Part shown: positions 35,238 to 44,499 of the stretch, piece by piece
Position numbering within the stretch: the first letter of the stretch is position 1
Layout: each line of letters begins with the position of its first letter
Source: Deinococcus psychrotolerans
GTDB lineage: Bacteria; Deinococcota; Deinococci; Deinococcales; Deinococcaceae
Length of the DNA stretch: 64,000 nucleotides
Assembly: GCF_003860465.1 (NCBI RefSeq)
Contig: NZ_CP034184.1
Coordinates: 248,001-312,000, forward strand
Reading direction: 5' to 3'
Notes under the pieces: generated by a model
What the model was told of the DNA's origin: nothing
Databases searched by the model: none
Seen by the model: the letters and a program-made list of their open reading frames with translations, nothing else
Program-made: the position numbers and the translations under genes

Positions 35238-37673
35238 TTAAACAGGGTTATTGAACGCGGTCACCGCTGGCGGAGTGCCCTTGTAGCGTTCAAGTTGCAC
35301 CAGCGCAGTATTGGCACTCCCCCCCTGAGCCAGATCGGAGGTGCCTATATCCAGAGTCAGCGTGTTGACATCCCCGTGTTTGCACAGCGGATTGTCGGAG
35401 TGATCGGCAGGGTCGTACCAGCCCCCCTCGTGAAACACCACCGCTCCCCGGCGCACCTCGTCACTCACTACCGCGCCCGCAAGAGCCTGACCACGGTCAT
35501 TAAAGACCCGCACAACGTCTCCGCTCTTGATCCCTCTGGCCGAAGCGTCCGCTGGATGAAGGGTGATGGGTTCCCGGCCCGCAACTTCGTAAGTCTGCCG
35601 GAAAGCCGTGTTGTCCAGTTGCGAGTGCAGGCGGTGAGCTGGATGGGGGGACAGCAATTGCAGCGGATACTGCTCGGCTTTGGCGGCCCCCAGCCATTCG
35701 GCAGGTTCCATCCAGGTAGGATGGGGCGGGCAACTGGCGTAATGGAAGCCCTCGATGGTCTGCGAATAGATTTCGATCTTTCCTGAAGGCGTCCCCAATG
35801 GATTGGCTTCCGGATCCTTCCGAAAGTCCGCAAAACGCACGAAGTTCTTTGCGTCCGCCTCCGGCGCAAACTCCACATACCCTTTCTTGCTGAACTCATC
35901 AAAGGGCGGCATGGGAATCTTCTGAGCGTCCGCCTGCTTCTTCGCGTCGTTGTAAAGAAATTCAACCCACTGCGCTTCACTCCGCCCCTCAGTGAACTCT
36001 TTTCCGAAGCCCAGGCGTTTGGAGATTTCGCTGAAGATCCAGTAGTCCGATTTCGATTCGTAGAGCGGGTCGATGACTTTTTGCATGACAAGGATCATCT
36101 TCTGCGAATAACTTCCCACCTGAGTGATGTCCTCGCGCTCAAACGTGGTGGAGGCGGGGAGAACGATGTCGGCCATTTTGGCGGTCGCCGTCCAGAACGG
36201 GTCTTGAATGATGATCGTCTCTGGTTTGCTGCGCCAGGCTTTGACGACACGGTTGCGATCATAATGGTGGTGCATAGGGTTGCCGCCCGCCCAGTAGACC
36301 AGGTGGATATCTGGGTACGTGTAGGCTTTGCCGTTGTAGTTGAATGTTGCGCCAGGATTGAGCAGCATCTCTGCGGCGCGTGCCACTGGAATATTTTTGG
36401 TGTCCTGAGCGGGCCACGCCGCTCCAACCAGTTCGCCCGACGAGATGCCAGACAGGGCTGGCGCTTTGGCAGTCAGACTGCCTCCGTTGTCGTAGTGGTA
36501 GCTCAGGCCGAACCCGCCGCCTGGCAACCCGATCTGCCCGATCATCGAGGCGAGCGTCACGAGCATCCAGTGAACCTGCTCGCCGTGCTGGGCACGCTGA
36601 ACCGCCCACCCACTCATCAACATGGTGCGCTTGTCTGCCATTTTCAGCGCGAGTTCCGTAATCTTTTTCGCTGGGATGTCCGTGATTTTGGCGGCCCACT
36701 CGGCATTTTTGGGGACGCCATCCGTCTTGCCCGTGAGATACCCGAGAAACTGGTCAAAGCCGACCGTGTAGTTCTCGATAAAGTCTTTGCTGTATTTCCC
36801 TTGCTGGTAAAGGGTGTGGGCCATCCCCAGCATGAGCGCAACGTCGGTTTGAGGCCGTACGGCCACCCACTCTGCTTTCAGCGTCTTGGCCGTTTCTGTC
36901 CTCAGCGGGTTGATGCAGATCACTTCGATCCCTGATTTGCGGAGACGGCTGACCCCCTCGTAAGCGTAGTGGTCGGCAGGAGCCCAGCCGATCTGGTTGG
37001 TCTTCAGCAGATCCGCGCCCCACAAGACGACCAGCTTGGTATTCGCCAGAATACTGTCCCAGGATGTTTGCTGCTCGTAGACTTCCAGCGTCCCCAGCAC
37101 GTGCGGCATGATGACTTGTGAGGCCGCTGTGCTGTAATCACCCAGACCGCCCACAGACCCGCCGTATTTCTTCATCATGCGGGTGAGGAGCGTGCGGGGA
37201 TTGTTGATGGCTCCGGTGTCATGCCAGCCGTAACTGCCCGTAAAGATGCTCTTGTTGCCGGTCCCTGCTTTGACCCGCTTGATTTCACTGGCAACCAGGT
37301 CGAGCGCCTGGTCCCAGCTCACCCGTACGAACTTTTCTTTACCCCGCAAACTGCGGTCCGCCTTGTGTCCGTTTTTCAGGAAGCTCGCGCGCACCATGGG
37401 GTAACGCACACGGGTTTCCGAGTAAGCTCGTCCCGGCATGGCCTGAAGCATCGCAGAGGGCTGAACGTCACGGGCAAAAGGCACTGCCCGGACAAACTTG
37501 CCATTCTTGACCTCTGCGGTGAAGACTCCCCAGTGGTTGGCCGTAAGCCGGGTGTAATTCTGCCTGGCGAAGGGAGCAATCCGCTGAAGGCTACTGGTGC
37601 TGAGCGCCGCCCCGCCGCCCGTCACCGCCGAGAGTTTGACGAAATCGCGCCGACTGAGTTTGGAATCCGACAT
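35238..37673 (-). CDS. Exported molybdopterin reductase (TorA/DorA/BisC family)
   Basis: An 811-residue catalytic subunit of the DMSO-reductase superfamily. A Tat signal is at residues 7-13 (SRRDFVK) with a hydrophobic stretch after it, so the folded cofactor-loaded enzyme is exported. The Mo ligand region GDYSTAASQ places Ser181 where TorA and DorA have Ser. FTGSYGWHDTGAIN, NPMHHHYDRNRVVKAWRSKP and the C-terminal SPHPAHRLHSQLDN are typical of this subgroup. It would reduce N- or S-oxides (TMAO, DMSO, biotin or methionine sulfoxide) with electrons from the cytochrome at 37738. No iron-sulphur Cys motif is seen, as expected. AAGGGG precedes the ATG. No chaperone gene (TorD) is present in the window. 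Confidence 0.92.
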   Translation of the reverse strand: MSDSKLSRRDFVKLSAVTGGGAALSTSSLQRIAPFARQNYTRLTANHWGVFTAEVKNGKFVRAVPFARDVQPSAMLQAMPGRAYSETRVRYPMVRASFLKNGHKADRSLRGKEKFVRVSWDQALDLVASEIKRVKAGTGNKSIFTGSYGWHDTGAINNPRTLLTRMMKKYGGSVGGLGDYSTAASQVIMPHVLGTLEVYEQQTSWDSILANTKLVVLWGADLLKTNQIGWAPADHYAYEGVSRLRKSGIEVICINPLRTETAKTLKAEWVAVRPQTDVALMLGMAHTLYQQGKYSKDFIENYTVGFDQFLGYLTGKTDGVPKNAEWAAKITDIPAKKITELALKMADKRTMLMSGWAVQRAQHGEQVHWMLVTLASMIGQIGLPGGGFGLSYHYDNGGSLTAKAPALSGISSGELVGAAWPAQDTKNIPVARAAEMLLNPGATFNYNGKAYTYPDIHLVYWAGGNPMHHHYDRNRVVKAWRSKPETIIIQDPFWTATAKMADIVLPASTTFEREDITQVGSYSQKMILVMQKVIDPLYESKSDYWIFSEISKRLGFGKEFTEGRSEAQWVEFLYNDAKKQADAQKIPMPPFDEFSKKGYVEFAPEADAKNFVRFADFRKDPEANPLGTPSGKIEIYSQTIEGFHYASCPPHPTWMEPAEWLGAAKAEQYPLQLLSPHPAHRLHSQLDNTAFRQTYEVAGREPITLHPADASARGIKSGDVVRVFNDRGQALAGAVVSDEVRRGAVVFHEGGWYDPADHSDNPLCKHGDVNTLTLDIGTSDLAQGGSANTALVQLERYKGTPPAVTAFNNPV

Positions 37674-37737
37674 AGGAACCCCTTTTGAGCTGGATTAAAA
37701 AGTGTTGACTTCAGATCGTTCATTTCTTGGTGTGGGT

Positions 37738-38382
37738 TTACTTCTTGGCGCTGGTTTGCAGGTATTTCAAGATCAGCGCCACCTGATCTTTGGTCAGGCT
37801 GGTGCGCGGAGTCATCCCCTTCAGTACACCGATCCACTCATTTGCGGTGTGATCGGTCGGCTGGTGTGCCGCATGGCAGGCACTACAACTCTTGGAGTAC
37901 AACGCGCTGGCATGAGACCAGATGGTCTTCTGATCGTTCATCAGACTGGTGCTGGTCACCCAGCCGGTGACCGTCACGTTTTCCCAGACCGCCTTGTAGT
38001 CATCTGTGGTCGTTTTTCCGACGGTTCGGGACGCAGTTTTCGCGTCGCTCAGGCTCACCATATTGATCCGCTGACCCACAGCGCTGTAAACCTGCGACGG
38101 TCCCTTCTGGGTGGACCAGCCCTGCACCGTGACCTGCGAGAACTTGCCGGACGTCCCCATGACATTGACCGGTGTTCCCGGCGAAATGTCGCCGACGCTT
38201 TTTCCCCCAGCCGTTGCCAGCAAAGGCGTCACGTCACCGGTATACAGCGTGGCGGCCTGACCACCTGGAGCGGCGGACGCCACCTTGGTCGCGGGGTTAG
38301 CTGGGGCTGCCGTGAGGGGCTTGGTCTGGGCCACGGCGACATTGGCTCCAATCAGGAGGAGCATCAACAAAGATAAACGCAT
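37738..38382 (-). CDS. Cytochrome c with SH3-like domain (TorC C-terminal type)
   Basis: A 214-residue exported protein. The signal peptide spans residues 1-19 (MRLSLLMLLLIGANVAVAQ), a beta-rich SH3-like region covers about 45-150 (GDISPGTPVNVMGTSGKFSQ, VTGWVTSTSL), and a single heme site CSACH is at 166-170 in KSCSACHAAHQP, followed by TANEWIGVLKGM. The last part matches the C-terminal heme domain of TorC, the electron donor of TorA, but the multi-heme N-terminal part and membrane anchor are absent. It lies 64 bases upstream of the reductase and is probably co-transcribed with it. It would feed electrons to the Mo site; its own donor is unknown. Confidence 0.88.
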   Translation of the reverse strand: MRLSLLMLLLIGANVAVAQTKPLTAAPANPATKVASAAPGGQAATLYTGDVTPLLATAGGKSVGDISPGTPVNVMGTSGKFSQVTVQGWSTQKGPSQVYSAVGQRINMVSLSDAKTASRTVGKTTTDDYKAVWENVTVTGWVTSTSLMNDQKTIWSHASALYSKSCSACHAAHQPTDHTANEWIGVLKGMTPRTSLTKDQVALILKYLQTSAKK

Positions 38383-38678
38383 ACATCACCTCGTCGAGCG
38401 TGTGGGGATTGTTCTTCGCTTTGGGCAGATAGGACCATCTTCAGGCTGACCCGAGAAACCTGACGGTGTGCTGCGAAAGATGACCCACAAGTGGGCCGCG
38501 CTTCACTGGGCATCGTTCCTCTCCCGTATTACCAGAGCGTTACGACGTTTTTCTCGTCTTACACCCCTAGAATCAGGCGAGGCAAGCCAGTCTTGCTCGG
38601 CGGTGAGACGGGGCTGGAATCGTGCCGACTTGACATTTTTCTGGATCAGGGGCGAGCCACGGATGAGGAGCATCGTGT
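38383..38678. other. Divergent promoter region of the Mo-reductase and FmdE units
   Basis: Nearly 300 bases between divergent genes. A TTGACA-like hexamer lies near 38628. A GC-rich stretch around 38570-38620 might fold in the FmdE leader; I looked for a molybdenum-cofactor riboswitch but could not support one. Confidence 0.35.
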
Positions 38679-39305
38679 ATGACTGAGCGGTTGCAACAGC
38701 TTTTGGCCCAGAGTGTGGCGCTCCATCGGCACCTGTGTCCCCGGCAGGTGCTGGGTGTTCGTAGCAGTCTATTGGCCGAGAAAATCCTGGGCTTGGAGTT
38801 TCCCCAGATAGACAAACGGGTGCTGGCATTCGTCGAAACCGATGGCTGTTTCGCAGATGGCGTCGCCGTCGCCAGTGGATGCTGGCTAGGGCACCGAACC
38901 CTGCGCCTGATGGATTACGGCAAGGTCGCCGTCACGTTCGTCGATTCCAGAACTGGGCGTGGGGTGCGGGTCGCGCCGCAGACCGGACTTCGCGCACGGG
39001 TACAGGCTGACCGTCCAGCTGGACAAAAGCGCTATCCGGCGTACCTGGCGGCGTATCAGACGTTGCCGGATGAACACCTCTTGATGGCTTTCCCGGTTCG
39101 GTTGACCGTGGACCTTCAGGCGTTGATCAGTGCTCCTGGCCGACGTGTAGCTTGTCAGCGGTGTACTGAGGAAATCATCAATGACCGTCAGGTGACCTGC
39201 GGAGACGAAACGTTGTGTCTGGCCTGTGCACAGGGGGCTTATTACTCAAAACTCGTTCCCGAATGTGTTGGTGAGGATGGCTCTGAAGCGGTTGAGCTGA
39301 GCTGA
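38679..39305 (+). CDS. FmdE-family protein with C-terminal zinc ribbon
   Basis: A 208-residue protein of the FmdE/formylmethanofuran-dehydrogenase-subunit-E family. The characteristic segments are HRHLCPRQVLGVRSSLLAEK (about 15-34), VETDGCFADGVAVASGCWLG (about 49-68) and DYGKVAVTFVD (about 75-85). A Cys4 zinc ribbon follows (CQRC near 158 and CLAC near 180). FmdE proteins occur with molybdenum or tungsten enzymes and may help cofactor or metal handling. It is divergent from the Mo-reductase unit, which fits such a role. GAGGAG lies 9 bases before the ATG. Confidence 0.85.
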   Translation: MTERLQQLLAQSVALHRHLCPRQVLGVRSSLLAEKILGLEFPQIDKRVLAFVETDGCFADGVAVASGCWLGHRTLRLMDYGKVAVTFVDSRTGRGVRVAPQTGLRARVQADRPAGQKRYPAYLAAYQTLPDEHLLMAFPVRLTVDLQALISAPGRRVACQRCTEEIINDRQVTCGDETLCLACAQGAYYSKLVPECVGEDGSEAVELS

Positions 39306-39602
39306 AACCCGTTTTACACAGATGTTCCCAAGCTATAGCGCGTCGTGGCACTGCACCGTGGGTGCCTCGGGCGGCGAAGGATGGGACCGGGAAGGATTCG
39401 CCACTCAGACTGGGATCGTTGACGGCTGAACTGTACAACGGCAGCCCCAACCTATTGTTTGGTATCAATTCGCCTTCATAGAGCAGAGCAACTCCGGTGG
39501 CGCTTCAGAAGCGGGCATTGACTTACGACGGCAAGAATTTCTTTTGTAATTTTAGAGTAACCCTTACGTGTAGGTAGAAGGTTTGGAGGGGGAGGCATTC
39601 TG

Positions 39603-40580
39603 ATGTGGCGATTCACCCGTGCTACGGCGATTCTGATGGGGATGGTGACGCTGGCGGTTTTGGTCTTCGTGATGGTCGCGTTTCCAGTGCCGCGCTTCCC
39701 CCAGCCGACCGGCCCCTATCAGATCGGAACGCACACGTACCACTGGGTGGACATTTCGCGTCCCGAACCTTTCACCGCCAATCTGCACGATCGGCGCGAA
39801 TTGATGGTTCAAGTCTGGTATCCCGCAGAAGTCGCTCGAGATGCCCAGACCGTACCTTACCTTGTTCATCCCGAGGCCGCCGAGGTCTGGGCCGCCCGCT
39901 TTCACGTTCCGGCTTTCCTGGTGACCACGATGGCCCATGCCCGCACCCACGCGGTGGCCGACGCGCTGCCCGTACGTGGGCGCTTCCCCATCCTGCTCAA
40001 TCCCACCGGCTTTGGCGGTTTTCGGGATGCCAGCCTATTCTGGATCGAGAATCTCGTTTCGCACGGCTACGTGGTGGTGGGCCTCGATCAGCCGGGGACG
40101 GCGGCGGCCACTGTCTTCCCGGATGGACGGGTCATTCCCATGTTGGCCGATCAGCCCACCTTCGAGCGGTACATGCCCCTGGCCCTCTCCCACGCGGCGG
40201 GGCAGTCACCCGTCATGAACGGTGTTGCGCTGCCCGGCGGCATCATTCCGTTTCTCGTCAAGGACCTGCAATTTTCCTTGAGTCAGCTTGAATTGCTTGA
40301 CCAGCACGACACCCGGCTGGCCGGACACCTTGACACTGCCCGTCTGGGCGTATTTGGCATGTCGTTGGGAGGCTATATCAGCTCCGAAGCGTGCCGCGTG
40401 GACGCCCGCTTCCACGCTTGCCTGACGGTGGATGCTGGAACGACTGCTGGTGTTGCTCAAAGCGGGCTGTACCAGCCCATCATGATCATCTCGCGCGATG
40501 CCAGCACGATGCGTGAGGAGCGGTCACGTGCAGGGGGCTGGCCAGAAAACGAAATTGCCCACACCGTCGGCAGTCAGCGA
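39603..40580 (+). pseudogene. Alpha/beta hydrolase (PAF-acetylhydrolase-like), 3' end cut by IS6
   Basis: About 326 codons of a membrane-anchored or exported hydrolase: an N-terminal hydrophobic helix (ATAILMGMVTLAVLVFVMVA), then LMVQVWYPAEV, FPILLNPTGFGGFRD and the nucleophile elbow GMSLGG with Ser near residue 260. Such enzymes cleave acyl esters of phospholipids or related substrates. The expected C-terminal His region is lost: native sequence ends at HTVGSQR and an IS6 element begins at 40581. The frame runs on to 40715 within the IS. GGAGGGGGAGG lies upstream. Confidence 0.85.
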
Positions 40581-40644
40581 GGTTCTGGCAAGTTGTTGCT
40601 GGCAGGGCGTAATCGAGGAGCAATGGTAGCAGGTAGCCTGAAGT

Positions 40645-41358
40645 TCAGGCCACCTGTTGTACGACGGCCCTCCAGCTTCGCAGCGCAGTTCTCAGGAAAA
40701 ATCGTCGGTCGTTAGCGGGGATAGTCGAGCGGGTAGAGCCGTGAAGGTTGGTAATTCTGGCGTGCAGGTCGAGAAATCCTTGGGTTCGCCTGACCTGCCG
40801 GAAACCCAGTTGGGCCCGTTCTTGACGTCGTGTGCGCCGATGAGATTGTTCAATAAGGTTATTGCAGCGAGCGGACGAGATCACCTGCTGGTGATCGACG
40901 TCATCCAGCGTCGGAAGCTCGCGGATGGCCGCCCCATAACTTGCCAGCTTGTCAGTGCAGACTGTTTCTGGGACGTGATATTCACCCAGCAAACGTTGGA
41001 AGAATGACGTCGTCGCCGAGGTGTCGCGGTGCCGCTGTAGGAACACGTCGAGCACAACTCCGTGTTCGTTGACCGCTCTCCACAGCCAGTGGGCGACACC
41101 GCATATAACCACGTGCATTTCGTCCAGATGCCACCGGGAACCCCGCCGGGGTTCCCGGTGGCGCAAGTTTTGTGCGAACTCATCGCTGAAATTGATGCAC
41201 CAGGTGCGGATGGATTCGCAGGACACTTCAATGCCTCGCTCGAACAGCAACTCATCGACGTCCCGGTAACTCAAGGCATAACGGTGGTAAAGCCAGACGG
41301 CATGACCCATAACCGAAAGCGGGAATCGGTACCCTGGAAGCTTCTGATCGGTCAGCAT
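40645..41358 (-). CDS. IS6-family transposase
   Basis: A 237-residue DDE transposase that moves by replicative cointegrate formation. The N-terminal part (GHAVWLYHRYALSYRDVDEL, then CESIRTWCINF) is followed by catalytic Asp in WHLDEMHVVI, Asp in VCTDKLASYG and Glu in NNLIEQSHRRTRRQE, then QGFLDLHARI. Full length and apparently intact. A perfect palindrome in the coding sequence (41131-41161) specifies REPRRGSRW just before the first catalytic block. Confidence 0.92.
   Translation of the reverse strand: MLTDQKLPGYRFPLSVMGHAVWLYHRYALSYRDVDELLFERGIEVSCESIRTWCINFSDEFAQNLRHREPRRGSRWHLDEMHVVICGVAHWLWRAVNEHGVVLDVFLQRHRDTSATTSFFQRLLGEYHVPETVCTDKLASYGAAIRELPTLDDVDHQQVISSARCNNLIEQSHRRTRRQERAQLGFRQVRRTQGFLDLHARITNLHGSTRSTIPANDRRFFLRTALRSWRAVVQQVA
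41131..41161. repeat. Perfect palindrome inside the IS6 transposase gene
   Basis: Arms of 15 bases (CCACCGGGAACCCCG and complement) separated by one base. A shorter version with 10-base arms is kept in the divergent IS6 remnant at 61031-61053. The mRNA would form a very stable hairpin within the reading frame. Confidence 0.75.
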
Positions 41359-41391
41359 GGCTTCACCCTACGCCAACAACTTGCCAGAACC

Positions 41392-42381
41392 CCTGGCGGT
41401 ACTCGGCATTGATGGCACGATGATCCGGGTCCCGGACAGTGACGAGAATCGCGCGCATTTCACTCTGCCTTCGAGTGGTGCACACCGTGAGAGCGCCTAT
41501 CTGCAAGCCCGGGTTGTCGGCCTGATGGCGCTCGGGTCGCATTTCCTGCTGGATCTGAAGGTCGGCGCATACACGGAGAGCGAGGAATCGCTCTCCAGCG
41601 GCTTCGATGAACAGCTGCCTGACCACTGCGTGTTGATGGTTGACCAAGGGCTCATAGACGACGGACGGTTTTACCACCATCAGCAGCGGGGCGAAGAGTG
41701 CCGCTGGCTCGTAGGAGCCAAAAGCAACCTGGTGTGGACGGTGTTGGAAATCCTGGGACCGAATGAGGTTATCGCTGAAGTTCCTTTTCGCAGACCTGCG
41801 CGCAGGTCTGACCCCACGCTGCCACGTAGCATGCGGATCCGCGTCATCTGCTACCAGTTTCCGGGCTTCAAGCCACAGTGGCTGCTGACGTCGATGTTGG
41901 ACGCCGAGCGCTACCCAGCGGCTGAAATCATTGAGCTCTACCACCAGCGCTGGGAACTCGAAACTGGATTTGACGAGCTCCATACGCATACTCTGGAGCG
42001 ATTGGAGGCGTTGCGCTCCCAGACACCAGACCGCATTCGGCAGGAACTGTGCGCGCTGGCTGTGGTGTACAACCTGGTGCGTCTGGAAATGGCCCGGGTG
42101 GCCGATCACCTGGAGGTGAGCCCCTTAAGAATTTCGTACCGGACCAGCCTGCTGCTGATTCGGACGTTGTGGCTCAGCGCGTGGGTGGTGAGCGTAGGTC
42201 GTTTACCACAGTATCTGGAACAACTGACCAGTGACTTCGCGTTGCTCGTGCTTCCTGCAAGACGATCTCTCTCGTACCCACGCGCTGTCAAAATCAAGAT
42301 GACCCGCTATCCAAGAAAAGTGCGTGCCAGTGCCCCGATCGCTTCTTAACTTACTGGCATTGAAGTTAAGGCAACACAACC
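41392..42381 (+). mobile_element. IS4-family element, left part deleted
   Basis: The right two-thirds of the element seen complete at 12330-13776, starting at the codons for LAVLGIDGTMIRVPDSDEN and ending with the same terminal repeat (GGCAACACAACC at 42370-42381). A fused frame from inside the IS6 (41357) reads through to 42349 with the DDE core, but the N-terminal DNA-binding part is absent. Identity with the other copy is nearly complete up to about 42100 and then drops sharply. Confidence 0.88.
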
Positions 42382-42387
42382 GAACCA

Positions 42388-43674
42388 TCAATTCGGCGGT
42401 TTTGCGTTGCCTTTGATGTTGGCCTGAATGTTGGGCAAGTGCAACTGCACCGTTAAGCCTTGACGTGAATTGGACGCCAGTCGCACCGTACCGCCGTGAA
42501 CCTCCGCGACGCGCTGCACGATGGCCAGGCCCAGACCACTCCCGCCCTCACGGGTGCCGGGCACACGGTAAAACGCCTCCATCAAGCGGGGCAGCGCGTC
42601 CGGTGGCACACCGGGGCCCGCGTCGCTGACCGACAAAACGATCTGCTGATCGGCAGCGGCTAAGCCTACGGTGGCTGCCGCTCCGGGCGCGTATTTATTG
42701 ACGTTGATCAATAGATTGATCAGAACCTGACTGATCAACGCCTGACTTCCGGAAAATGGCAGGTGGGCCGGGCCGCAGTACGCTGCGCCGTGTTGCTGGG
42801 CCAGTGCGCCGCTGATCTCGCCCAGGTCGAAGATTTCATGCTCGGCACTGTTCTCGCGGGAGAGCAGCAGCAGCGCTCCCGTCAGGGCGGTGAGCCGCTC
42901 GACTTGCTGGTCGACCGTGGCGATTAGTTCGGCGTCACTGATCCAGCCTTGGGCGTTGGCGTCCACCTGCGCCCGCAGCGCCGCAAGTGGCGTGCGGAAC
43001 TCGTGGGAGGCGTGGCGCACGAATTCTGTTTCACGCTGCCGAAAGGCTGAAAGCCGCTGGAGCATGGTGTTGAAGCTGCGGGCCAGTCGGGCGATTTCGA
43101 CTTGACCTTGTGGCGCGTCCACCCGTTCATCCAGTTGCCCGGATTGCGCCACCCGTTCGGCGGCCCGCGAGAGATCACTGATGGGCCGCACCATGCTCCG
43201 GCTCACCAGCAGCGCCGCCGCCACACCCAGCAGCGACATCACCACCACCGACAGCGTGACGGTGGCCAGATAAGCGGCCAAGCCCTGATGGTAAGACCGC
43301 AGCGGAATACTGGCCTGTAAGAGCGTCCCTGCTCCCAGATCTGGCACCGCGAGTTGCTGGGTCAACCACTCGTCGCTGTGCTTGTCGTCGTCGCCGTGCT
43401 GGGTGGCGGTCTGGGGAAAGGGACCGCCGTATTCCTGAATCACCTTTTCACGCCGGATCAAGCGGGCGCGGATACCGTTCTCGTTGGGCAGGTAGGTCGG
43501 GGTGTCCCCTTCCTTGCGATCATGGGCCAGCGCGGCAAGGTAGGTACTCAGGTCGTTGCGCAGGGCCGCATTGGCAGTCTGGCGGAAGGTCAGGAAACCG
43601 AAAAAGCCCTGAGCCAACAGCGCTCCCGTGACAATCAGGGCGATCAGCAGCGCCAGTCGGACGCCCAGCTTCAT
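42388..43674 (-). CDS. Two-component sensor histidine kinase
   Basis: A 428-residue membrane kinase: TM1 at 7-28, a periplasmic sensor loop of about 100 residues with no recognised fold and a His/Asp cluster (QHGDDDKHSDEW) that could bind metal, TM2 near 133-157, HAMP at 158-210, H-box RHASHEFRTPLAALRAQ with phospho-His 224, N-box LLINVNKYAPG, and ATP-lid motifs DAGPGVPP and GGSGLGLAIVQ. It overlaps the regulator gene by four bases (ATGA) and is read after it. The stop lies 7 bases from the IS4 end at 42381, yet the protein looks complete. The signal is unknown; a metal cue is speculation. Confidence 0.93.
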   Translation of the reverse strand: MKLGVRLALLIALIVTGALLAQGFFGFLTFRQTANAALRNDLSTYLAALAHDRKEGDTPTYLPNENGIRARLIRREKVIQEYGGPFPQTATQHGDDDKHSDEWLTQQLAVPDLGAGTLLQASIPLRSYHQGLAAYLATVTLSVVVMSLLGVAAALLVSRSMVRPISDLSRAAERVAQSGQLDERVDAPQGQVEIARLARSFNTMLQRLSAFRQRETEFVRHASHEFRTPLAALRAQVDANAQGWISDAELIATVDQQVERLTALTGALLLLSRENSAEHEIFDLGEISGALAQQHGAAYCGPAHLPFSGSQALISQVLINLLINVNKYAPGAAATVGLAAADQQIVLSVSDAGPGVPPDALPRLMEAFYRVPGTREGGSGLGLAIVQRVAEVHGGTVRLASNSRQGLTVQLHLPNIQANIKGNAKPPN

Positions 43675-44348
43675 GGTCGGCGCTCCAGATTCGCCAGGCC
43701 CAGTTGATAGCCGCGCTGAACCGTCTGGATCACCTCGGGACTGAGTTTGGCCCGCAGATGATGAACACAGACTTTGACCACGCCGGGGTCGCTGGCCCGC
43801 TCACCCCAGACCACATCCATCAGTTCCTCTGCCGAGAAGACGCGTCCGGGTGCGCGGGCCAGACGTTCCAGCACGTCGTATTCCCGCAAGCTGAGCATCA
43901 CGGTGCGGCCCTCCCATTCGACTCGGTGCGTCACCAAATCGAGCGACAACGGGCCGTAGCTCAGCAGATCGGTCTTGGCCTCGCTGACCCGCCGCAGCAG
44001 CGCCCGAACCCGCGAAAGCAGTTCGGAGAGATGAAACGGCTTGGTCAGGTAATCGTCGCCACCGAGATCCAGCCCCTCCAGGCGATCATCCAGGCTGTCG
44101 CGGGCCGTCAGAAACAGCAGACTGCCCCGGTAGCCCGCTGCCCGCATCTCACGGGCCAGCACAAACCCGCCGGCCTCGTCTTCGGGGAGCTGCACATCCA
44201 GCACCGCCAGATCGGGTTCCAGGGTCAGCACAGCGGCCCGCGCGTGGGTCAGATCAGCGGCGTAGTTTACCGTGTAACCTTGCGCGGCCAGTGCTCGCCG
44301 CAGCGGCAAGGCAATCGCCTCCTCATCTTCTACCAGCAAGATCAGCAC
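43671..44348 (-). CDS. OmpR-family response regulator
   Basis: A 225-residue regulator: a receiver domain with acidic pocket VEDEE, phospho-acceptor Asp51 in LAVLDVQLPED, switch Thr and Lys in FLTARDS and LTKPFHL, then an OmpR winged helix (LSLREYDVLERLARAPGRVF, GVVKVCVHHLRAKL). The GTG at 44348 is chosen over GTG 44366 because GGAG lies 6 bases upstream and because the product then aligns with the paralogue at 47636 (MLILLVEDEEA against MRILLVEDEAA). It is cotranscribed with the kinase. Targets are unknown; the ferric-reductase/ApbE operon next door is a candidate. Confidence 0.93.
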   Translation of the reverse strand: MLILLVEDEEAIALPLRRALAAQGYTVNYAADLTHARAAVLTLEPDLAVLDVQLPEDEAGGFVLAREMRAAGYRGSLLFLTARDSLDDRLEGLDLGGDDYLTKPFHLSELLSRVRALLRRVSEAKTDLLSYGPLSLDLVTHRVEWEGRTVMLSLREYDVLERLARAPGRVFSAEELMDVVWGERASDPGVVKVCVHHLRAKLSPEVIQTVQRGYQLGLANLERRP

Positions 44349-44499
44349 CCTGATCTCCGGCAACACCTGGCATGTCTGTTCACCTGTTCAGCATGCGCGT
44401 TTGGGGTTACGACCGGGTTAAATGTAAAGGGTTAAACGCAATGCCGGTACGTTAAGGAGACGAAGGCGTGCTGGCATGTCCTTTCCTTGGGGAGTGAGT

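Larger units (their letters stand above)
40581..41391 (-). mobile_element. Complete IS6-family insertion sequence
   Basis: 811 bases bounded by inverted repeats GGTTCTGGCAAGTTGTTG and its complement. It carries one intact transposase on the minus strand. No 8-base target duplication is seen: the left flank is the hydrolase and the right flank the interior of an IS4-family element, as expected after an IS6-mediated adjacent deletion. A 3' remnant of the same element is at 13777-14036. Confidence 0.9.

Noticed and set aside
38560..38640. Possible molybdenum-cofactor riboswitch before the FmdE gene
   Set aside because: The context (Mo enzyme) is suggestive, but I could not recognise the conserved core or a convincing set of helices.
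41357..42349. Fused IS6/IS4 frame as a new transposase
   Set aside because: The N-terminal 12 codons come from IS6 terminal DNA on the opposite strand; it is a deletion by-product without a ribosome site.
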